From Hydractinia symbiolongicarpus (Eukaryota; Cnidaria; Hydrozoa; Anthoathecata; Hydractiniidae): a stretch of 64,000 bases of DNA. Positions 56,264 through 64,000 of this stretch are shown in pieces. The stretch's first letter is position 1. Each line of letters begins with the position of its first letter. The translations under genes were made by a program, and so were the position numbers. The notes under the pieces were generated by a model. That model saw only the letters and a list, made by a program, of their open reading frames with translations. It did no database searches and was not told where the DNA came from. Where the stretch lies: the NCBI RefSeq assembly GCF_029227915.1, contig NC_079879.1:27098501-27162500 (forward strand). The letters are read 5' to 3'.

Positions 56264-59119
56264 TTTGCTGAACAAGAAATCATTCTTTCTATAGGTTAGA
56301 CGTCGGTTAATATTAAGTTATTATATCACTTTAAGGAGAATTACGCGATACCACCCCGCATGAATACAAACGATAATTACAAAATAGTGTCAAGAGGGCT
56401 TTTCTGCTTTTATAGTGCTAGATAAAGTAGTTGGTTGGTAGTGGATCTGAAATTCTTCGTTTGATTTAAACTTGTTTACAGGTGTATCATACCCTTTATA
56501 ACAAACTCTGGCCAAAATGGCTTCATTTTTGTTACAATGACATGGTGCTGACGCAAGGTCAGCACGCGCAAACGAAAGATGGTAAATTGTGGTTTAAGTA
56601 GCAATCCTGACAGGTTTCTGCAACGAAGAAGTTGCATCAATTAGTGTTTTTGCATTGCTTCTCTAGTCAGCTACACTTTTGCAGCGTATCCAGGATCAAA
56701 AGCGAGAAGTGGGGGTTAAAAGAAAATACGAGTAAAAACAACGTCATCAAAGTAACTTTATTAAATTTTCCCATCTCATATCTTATTTATGCATGAAGAA
56801 AAAAAAATCATACATACTTTTCAACGTGGCTAAGTTAGATTTTTAGTTACAACCGCTTTTATAGATGTGGGGATGTGTGAGCATCTTTTTTACATCGACA
56901 GTAACTTCATATATAAAAAATATAAGGGCTGTTTAGCAAATGTGAGGACATTTTATTTAGTCGAAATATGCACGTGCAAAAAATAATTTCCGGTTTCTAC
57001 AACTGGATTAAACATTCTCTATTATTTTCATGCGAAACAGAAAATTGATGATGTTTTTTCCTTTATCTATTTTTGGTGGTACTAAAATTAGTACTGAATC
57101 AAACTGTGAAAATTGGTTGACCCAGTATTGATAAGAAATTTGAAATTATAGCTAGCTTAGTTGTGCAAGTAGTAGAGAAGAATGTAGTTGTTTAAAAGTG
57201 TTTTCATTTACACAAGCACTTACCAACAGGTTCGTGTAAAACGTTTTCGAAACAAAATTGTGGCTTATGGTTGACGTCAAAATGTCTAGCTCTGGTATTT
57301 CTGGTTACCCTTTCTTATCCATAATGTTTTTAGCTACCTGCAATTTTATTATGATAAGCGGAAGTAGCTAGAGATAGATTTGAGTTGGTTTTGTAGTTGG
57401 GCTAGATTATGTAGCTAGGTAACAACTTAGATTTAATGGGCAAATTTTACATAGCTAATCTGGTTGGATATTGTATAGTCTTATTTCGCATGATATTACA
57501 ATACCATATTTCATGGAAGAATGGAGATAATTAGACTTCGTGGTGTGAAAGTTTTGGGAGAAAATACTGAATTGGTAACTGAGTGTTTGTTGCTCATGAG
57601 ACTAATATTTCACTTGTTAAAACAGCATAGGAGGTAAAGGGTAAGCAGAAGTACCAAGCTAAACTTTGGCATAGTGAGGTAATACTCCCCCTGATCCCAA
57701 TTATTTAACGTATAATCGGATTTATAAAACTGATGGTATTACTCATTGACCTTGCTTAGCATACGCAGGTTTTTTTAACTCTCTACTTTTAAATTCAAAC
57801 TAGTTTAGGAGTATCTATTTGAATGACTACAAAAACTGAAAATCTTGCAGTTATTCTAATAGGGTGTCATGCAAATGTTAATTGCAAAATATTGGTTTAT
57901 CATTAAAATAAATTTTTGTACTAGTAAAATAGCAGATCCACAAAAACCATTCAGAACTTTTGCTTTGCATGATACATTGGTAAGGGCATTATTTATCCTC
58001 TAGGACAGTCTACAATTGTCTTTAAAAATAATATGTTAATGATAGACCAATATTGTGCAATTAACATAAAAAATCTATTTACAATCTGACTAGCTAATAA
58101 TATGGGGGTATACATGGAGGTATCTTTTATACCTCCATGCTAATAAGCAGTTTACAAAAATCGTAAAACTGGATTCTAAATATTGCAAACAACATTTTGT
58201 AACACTGTCTATCAATAAACAATCAATGGGGTAATTGCACAATTTTTGTAAAATCCTATAATTTGCTCTTTCATGACTTTGATAATAAATGATAATAAAT
58301 ATGCTGTTTAATATTTAATTTTTGTGGTGAAAACCTATTCTACCATGAAGGAAAGCGTCGTCGACCAGCTGAATAAGTGCCGATATTACGAAAAAACTGT
58401 TTTTAAAAAAAACAAAAAACAGAATGATATTAGAATCAAGTAAACTTTCTGCGTTGGACCCCATAGAAGCTCCTCCACACATGGGAACAATGACCCTCGA
58501 TTCCTTGTTTTTACAAATGGTCTATTTATACTGATGGAGGGTTAATGATATAAGTGATGATGAATCAGAATGCGAGTACGACAATGATGATGACGTAACT
58601 GGTACCATTGAAAACATATACAATTTATTTTTTGTAACTTTTTAAACTTTTTATAAACAAGTAAATAGATAAAGTTATTTTTTAACTTTTTTATTTGGTG
58701 CTCACTGAAATCTTAAAGTAATACACTCAATTTTCACGATTTAACGATTAACTAATATCCACTCTTAAACGAACTATCCGCAAATCATAATTCCCGCGAA
58801 ATGTAATTTTTAAAAAAAATTATTTACCGCGAAAATCAGTATAAGCGAAAATTAGAACCATTAAGGTATGCTGTTTTGTTAGTAGTTAACTAAGTGTTTT
58901 ATCTAGTTTGGTATAAATGCTTTAATCCTATCCAATATTATTGTTTGTGTCATATGTTACATTTATCAATACGACACTTACAAAGTTGCACCTTCACTTT
59001 TTTTAATTTTTTTTTTTCAATTTTTTTAACTATTTTCAATTTTACAACAATAACTAGAACATTATATGATTACAAGGGACTAATTTACTACATAACACAA
59101 CATATTCCTAGCTAACGAT
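56264..59119. other. AT-rich intergenic, a MITE relic, no gene seen
   Basis: Around 58345-58620 there is a broken coding-like patch (LSALDPIEAPPHMGTMTLD, then after a stop SDDESECEYDNDDD), too disrupted to assign. No other coding segment recognised. Confidence 0.4.
58740..58865. mobile_element. CGCGAA-type MITE relic
   Basis: cccgcgaaatgtaattttt and accgcgaaaatcagtataag with adjoining gcgaaaattagaacca resemble the terminal boxes of the TTCGCGAA-rich element at 10655-11171. Ends not clearly inverted, so a decayed or partial copy. Confidence 0.4.
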
Positions 59120-59354
59120 TTAACAGTTCAACTTTGAAATTTCATGATCAACCACAATATCATCTCCTACATCGAACTTTTTATATAAACTTCTCGAACC
59201 TCTTAAACATGTTAAACCAGATCTCAACAGAGCAAAACAAAGTTTTGTGGGTATATGTGTGACTGCAGTTGAAATGGGTATGTTCTTCTTATCTGCTATC
59301 ATTTCCGAAAGCCGACTGTAAAAAGTGATGCATTCGCGACCCATGCTTCCATAC
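59120..59354 (-). pseudogene. exon-like fragment of a retroelement-type protein
   Basis: From a candidate acceptor (ggctatag, exon from 59354) the minus strand reads YGSMGRECITFYSRLSEMIA, then TKLCFALLRSGLTCLRGSRS and a 20-residue tail to a TAA. The GMGREC...FxxRLxxxIAxK...R.KLxFALLRS...ClRGSR pattern is a C-terminal region repeated in many invertebrate retroelement or integrase-like proteins. The rest of such a protein is not visible upstream. A splice site at its edge is unusual for a retrotransposon, so it could be an exon of a host gene or a DNA element. Confidence 0.45.
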
Positions 59355-60620
59355 CTATAGCCAAAAAGTGAAAGTAGTTATGTAGCTAGCTACAGTTAAC
59401 TGCAATGAAAATTTTGAAATGTTAAACAGAATCTTTAGGTTAGGTAGCTACACCCTTGGCGGGATTAGGTTTCAATGATGGTATTCTGCCCACAACAGAT
59501 ATATTTACAGAGAGTTAATATTTGCTTACGAGTACAAATGACTTTTGTGAAAACCAATTCTACAAATTATCTGCTAAATCATTGTTTTAATTAGACGTGC
59601 TAACGATAGGGAACCCTGTGTTTTTACTTAAATCAAATCATTGTTTAATTTACGAACTGTCACTAGAATTTATGTCGCAAAACAAGGTTTCGATTATGCT
59701 GTATCCTATGCTACAGCATTATTGGCTAACCTAAATAATACTATCATACAAACCAACTGTTTTTTTAAACTATATTGATTCTCACCTTCTGCACAGTTTA
59801 TTCGTGTCAGATTGCAATCAATGTGCCCCATTAAGCGATATCTAAAGACATTCTATTATCAAGTAAATCTCGACGAAATATTCTTTTGAAAAACGCCTGT
59901 ACTGATCCTTGGTATATGTCTAAAAAACATGTGACTGCAAGTCATTTGGAATGCTTTTTTTTTCTTCTTCTTTTATAAGCATAAAACAAAAACACTTTAG
60001 CATGTTCTTTCACACACCACCTAAACAAATTGTTAGAAAAATATCAATATTACCAAAAAAAAAACTGATTAAAAGGAGGTCAAACTGTGCTGTTTCAGTG
60101 ATTTAACAAAGGTTTTGAGTTGCGTCGTAGAATAACTTTCATAGTATGCAGAACAAAAACACAGTTTTGATTTCTTAAGCTTTTCACCTGCGTGGCTGGC
60201 ACAGCGGAACCATTCAATTTTTTTTAATTAGTTTGTATTTGTTTTTATTTATATTATTAACAAATGTTAAATGTCCACGATTACACTGCAATGGAAAGCA
60301 TCGTATTCACTAGGATAGCGGTGGAATTTCAGGATACTCCTAGCTTTGACAATTGTTAACTGGAAAGTCTGGATATTCGGACAAAAGACTATAAAACTTT
60401 ATATTACTCCTGCCATACCTTTTGCTTACTTTCTCATTTATTTATTTTTGTTATAAAACTTAAATTGTATGATCGTATATAACAAGGCCCCAAAAATAAA
60501 ACGCAACCTGTAATTAATTAATTATTATTATTTTTATTATTATTTTAGCGATTTAAAATAGATTTTTTGTAAATAAAATCTAATCGAATATATAATATTA
60601 AAAATATAAAAACTTTATTT
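59355..60620. other. intergenic, no gene seen
   Basis: AT-rich sequence upstream of the GPCR gene, with a TTA-rich run near 60520-60545. Confidence 0.5.
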
Positions 60621-60660
60621 TGGAAAATTCTATAAAAACTTTGTTTTATAGAATTTTCCA
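60621..60660. repeat. perfect hairpin, 17-bp arms, upstream of the GPCR gene
   Basis: tggaaaattctataaaa (60621-60637) and its exact complement (60644-60660) flank a 6-base loop. It ends 131 bases before the GPCR start codon. Each arm holds a TATAAAA/TTTTATA, so it may act in the promoter, or be a mini-transposon end. Confidence 0.85.
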
Positions 60661-60791
60661 GTTGTATACGAGTACCTTTAGTTGCTTTTATTTTCACTTG
60701 AATTTGATAACTAAAAATTGATCCTGGGAAGGATATATCATAAGTCATAACTGTGGAAAAATACATTTGTTAGATATTTCATTTAGTAAGA

Positions 60792-63347
60792 ATGAATTTT
60801 AGGTTGTATACACTATCTTCTCAAATGTTGTTCTGGCTGTGTTTAACTAGTAGTGGAGCAAGTATTGTCGCACAATCTAATGTTCCAAAAAAAGTCGTGA
60901 GACAAGGGGATGTTTACTTAATTGGAATATTTTCTGTGTGTTCACAGTACGGAGTTAGCAAGTTTAACCTTACAGCTTTTGCAGGACATCTCGGTTTGGT
61001 AAATATAATAGCGTCAGAGAAATTTGGCTACGTTTCTTATGACGTTTGTAACGACACAAGCTTGCTTTTACAGATTCTCATGTCACTGGCTTTTGATCAG
61101 TACTATGTGTATAACTCAGATGTTCCACCAATTACGTTTGAAAGATGTTCTTGTGCAAAATCATCAGCTGCCGTACTAGGAGTGATTGGTGTGATGTCAG
61201 ATGACATGGCAAAGTTAGCAGCAAATATTATGATGCCCTTAAACATCTCCTTCTTTTCTTATAACAAATTTAATATAATTCCAGATGTAGAAAACTCGCA
61301 CCCGAATTACATTCCGTTTAAAGGTATCGTTGAGATGTCTTTGCATATAAAAAATGTCATGTCTTATTTCAAATGGAAGCGGTTGGTGTTATTATGCGAC
61401 CATTGCAACGTAATGCAAGATCTTTTTTTAACTGAAGTATGGAGTGCTCTAACTGACATTACAGATACTTGTATTTCATATTACAAAGTCGATAAAAGCA
61501 TCAACGGTTCAAATATCGACGACTTTGTAAACATTCTTACAAATGATAAAATTAACATTGTGTTTGGTGGTATGGACAATCCAAAAGGATTCAGAGTTGG
61601 TGATGAACTATTTAAAGCCTTAATAAAACGTAATATCACAAACAAGGTATGGTTTTTGGAATTAGGTAACTACCCTTATAATCTCAATTACATTGATCGC
61701 AGAATATTGCACGGCTTGTTTGTTATGTGGAATCGATTATCCTTGAGCAAAACTCCTAACGTAATGGACGTATTAAATCCTATTATTACAGAAAATCAAC
61801 AGATAGATGATCTATATATTACAACGTATCTTAACAATTACAAACACAATAAAAACTTGGGTGAGCTAAGGGATGTCACATCCATACACAATGCAGTTTA
61901 CAATTACGTCAGTCATGTAGCTTTTCAATTTATCCACGTATTTTCTACATACACTTGGTGGACTAAACAGAAAATAATAGAAAATATTAAATTACGAATA
62001 AGATATACTATCAGATTTTATAATCAAAACACAACAGGTGTCCCATATCACCGGTATTCTTATGATGATAGCCAAAAAATAATGTTCAACAGCTGGCACA
62101 TACCAAAGGAGTTTTCCTGGCCCAACAATCAAAAAAATGCTCCTATTTCTGTATGTTCAAAACAGGAATGTCCACCTTCATTTGAAAATAGAAAAGAACA
62201 CTTTTTGTCACATGAGACATTATGGCAGAAAGAATACAGTTGGGTCTGCAGAAAATGCAAACCCGGGCATTTTAAAAGCAAAATCGGTAACCAGTCTTGT
62301 ATAAAATGCAATGAACATTTAATTGCAAATGATCAGCAAACAGCTTGTATCGATCCATACCAAAATGAACATCTAAGCATTTTCGATATACCAGTACTTA
62401 TTTCCGAAGTAGTGTCCTTAACAGGGCTTCTGTGGCAAGTATTTGTCATCACAGTTTTTGTTAAGTTTCGCAAGACGCCCTGCGTAAAATCTTCAAACTT
62501 TGTCATGTCTATAACACAATTGATTACGTTTGCAGTATTTTTTCCTTTTTACAGCTACGTAACAATAGAAAAACCTTCCTTTCTAATATGCACAGTGAAG
62601 CCGTGTGTTATTGGAATAATCTTGACGTTTGGGATATCTATCACACTTTCAAAAACACAAAAGCTTCTTTTTGCCTTTCAAGCAAAAACAAAATTGACCA
62701 GGTCTGCATTAATTCTGACAAAGGCAACAGAAGTGTTGATACTTAGCCTATTGTTGCTAATTGATTGTGCAATTATTGCTGCTTCATACCTGCAGATCAA
62801 AGTGGAAGTTCGAGAGCATCCCGACAATAATGTAATGAAAAGGTACTTCTATTGCAGTACCGACAACAATGTTTTGATCCACGCAGTTTTCTTGTTATGC
62901 TTATCCATCACATGCAACGTACAAGGATTTCGCGCGAGAAAATTACCACAAAATTTCAACGAAACAAAGTTTATTCTATATGGCACATTCGTTTTCAGTT
63001 TGGTAATGGTGATGTTATTTCCGTTATATTATAGTCAACAAAACCCATTAACAAAAGCCGTTTTAAACCTAATCTTACCTTCCATTGGGATTCTGCTTCT
63101 GTCGATCATTTTATACGGTAACAAGGTGTTCATAATTTTGCTTCATCCGGAAAAAAATACAGCAAAGTCCTTTCGAAAGGGGGTTCTTGAAAATATGAGA
63201 AAAAGAGTTGAAAAAGAAACAAGACGAAGGGAAAAAAAAATCTTGAGAGAAAGCACGTCCAATCAAAGAACATCATCGGTTAAATCTCAAAGCTGTTTTG
63301 AGAAAGATGAAGAATCGATATCAAGAAAGATAAAAGAAAATAGCTAA
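60792..63347 (+). CDS. family C G-protein-coupled receptor, intronless
   Basis: A single 851-codon frame. Signal peptide ~1-28. Venus-flytrap ligand domain ~38-450 (VYLIGIFSVC, VLGVIGVMSDDMAKLAANIM, FVMWNRLS). Cysteine-rich linker ~455-517 with nine cysteines (CSKQECPP, WVCRKCKPGHF, SCIKCNEH). Seven-TM domain ~528-775: TM1 from FDIPVLISEVVSLTGLLW, TM3 starting ICTVKPCVIGI, RARKLPQNFNETKF after the fifth helix, and the family C ending NKVFIILLHPEKN. The basic C-tail of ~75 residues has many Ser. The usual family C amino-acid-binding Ser/Thr of the flytrap (GASxSS, SYxST) are replaced (GVMSDD, SYNKF), so a glutamate-like ligand is doubtful. Start chosen because the signal peptide follows directly. 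Lack of introns suggests a retrocopy-derived or lineage-expanded receptor. Confidence 0.93.
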   Translation: MNFRLYTLSSQMLFWLCLTSSGASIVAQSNVPKKVVRQGDVYLIGIFSVCSQYGVSKFNLTAFAGHLGLVNIIASEKFGYVSYDVCNDTSLLLQILMSLAFDQYYVYNSDVPPITFERCSCAKSSAAVLGVIGVMSDDMAKLAANIMMPLNISFFSYNKFNIIPDVENSHPNYIPFKGIVEMSLHIKNVMSYFKWKRLVLLCDHCNVMQDLFLTEVWSALTDITDTCISYYKVDKSINGSNIDDFVNILTNDKINIVFGGMDNPKGFRVGDELFKALIKRNITNKVWFLELGNYPYNLNYIDRRILHGLFVMWNRLSLSKTPNVMDVLNPIITENQQIDDLYITTYLNNYKHNKNLGELRDVTSIHNAVYNYVSHVAFQFIHVFSTYTWWTKQKIIENIKLRIRYTIRFYNQNTTGVPYHRYSYDDSQKIMFNSWHIPKEFSWPNNQKNAPISVCSKQECPPSFENRKEHFLSHETLWQKEYSWVCRKCKPGHFKSKIGNQSCIKCNEHLIANDQQTACIDPYQNEHLSIFDIPVLISEVVSLTGLLWQVFVITVFVKFRKTPCVKSSNFVMSITQLITFAVFFPFYSYVTIEKPSFLICTVKPCVIGIILTFGISITLSKTQKLLFAFQAKTKLTRSALILTKATEVLILSLLLLIDCAIIAASYLQIKVEVREHPDNNVMKRYFYCSTDNNVLIHAVFLLCLSITCNVQGFRARKLPQNFNETKFILYGTFVFSLVMVMLFPLYYSQQNPLTKAVLNLILPSIGILLLSIILYGNKVFIILLHPEKNTAKSFRKGVLENMRKRVEKETRRREKKILRESTSNQRTSSVKSQSCFEKDEESISRKIKENS

Positions 63348-63380
63348 GAAACAGTCGCAAACATAAATACGAAAGCTAAC

Positions 63381-63386
63381 AATAAA
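63381..63386 (+). terminator. poly(A) signal of the GPCR gene
   Basis: AATAAA 34 bases after the stop codon; a second AATAAA near 63468 is an alternative. Confidence 0.55.
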
Positions 63387-63389
63387 GTG

Positions 63390-64000
63390 AGAAAAGTAGA
63401 ATACACTATTTCATTGGCTGTAATTACTTAAATAATTGCACATTTCAGAAAAAGTGCTTCTTAGTTGAATAAAGCCTCCGGTTTAAATAGGTGAGGCCAT
63501 TACGTAGCTCAGTTCTTGAGATTGCTTTGCGTGATAAAGGTTTAAGCAGAACGAAAGATAAAAATTATTATTTAAGACACATTATTTTTCATAAGCAACC
63601 AATACAAGTATGTTCTAAGGTTAAAAGAGATGTATTTGTATGTTTACTAAATTTGTTTGTTGTATATATAAACTGGGAAAATACATTCTGGCTAAGGGAA
63701 TAAAAATTTTTTTTTTTCAAATACCTTAAATACCGAGAGGCGAATTGCGCTGCGGCACGGCTACTGAATAAAAGTTTACGAGAAGTGTTGATTTTAAAGA
63801 CCAGACTGATTGGCTTGCTCGCCTGCTCCATAAACTACAACTATAAACCATGCATCATTTTGTTTACATTTTTGTGAGTGCTGAGTTATTTAAAATTGAG
63901 TATTTTTACGCATTTGTCAAACGGGTGGCTAAATTAAAAAACAATGGGACATATTTCTCTCTTTATTATGATGGTCACGGGGTCAATGTACACAAAGTGA
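63390..64000. other. intergenic, no gene seen
   Basis: No coding segment recognised. Open frames at 63491-63831 on both strands have no recognised domain. Confidence 0.45.

Overview
This is a eukaryotic, AT-rich stretch of nuclear genome with split genes, GT-AG introns, TATA boxes and AATAAA signals, crowded with transposons and minisatellites. The gene set points to a cnidarian, probably a hydrozoan. It includes a ShK-domain trypsin-like protease, an intronless family C GPCR, a CD20-like tetraspan protein, a CNNM transporter, and TE-borne P2RX7_C and RecQ-like fragments of kinds I associate with cnidarian genomes. The species is not determined. No bacterial operon, CRISPR array or rRNA is visible.

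Layout. 0-1 kb: last exon of a CNNM-type Mg transporter gene. 3.1-4.3 kb (+): a small secreted four-cysteine protein (gene A); a paralogue (gene B) lies at 53.4-54.0 kb (-). 4.3-8.6 kb: satellites and MITEs. 9.0-9.9 kb and 20.6-22.1 kb (-): two paralogous three-exon genes for small secreted eight-cysteine peptides. Between these paralogues, at 11.4-18.5 kb, sits a Ty3/gypsy-type LTR retrotransposon (minus strand) with LTRs that read identical, itself split inside integrase by a 1.9 kb TTAA-flanked Kolobok/T2-like transposon carrying a two-exon P2RX7_C-domain gene. 22.7-28.4 kb: MITEs, palindromes and a 1.7 kb minisatellite of about 70 24-bp units. 30.6-32.3 kb (+): ShK/serine protease, four exons. 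35.0-37.1 kb (+): CD20-like four-TM protein, four exons. 39-45 kb: decayed transposon-type genes (ZAD-like zinc finger ORF, RecQ-like helicase) and a small GIY-YIG-like ORF. 47.6-48.7 kb: Harbinger-like element with a MADF/SANT-like remnant. 55.7-56.3 kb: pogo-like MITE. 59.1-59.4 kb: exon-like retroelement fragment. 60.8-63.3 kb (+): intronless family C GPCR.

The genes do not form a pathway. The common theme is secreted and membrane proteins (two families of small secreted cysteine proteins, a ShK protease, a CD20-like protein, a GPCR). The two small secreted families are the best candidates for undescribed biology. I reconstructed both from splice signals: each member has a tiny first exon, a signal-peptide segment, and a cysteine framework shared with its paralogue in the window. 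All gene models come from reading by eye; no similarity search was run.
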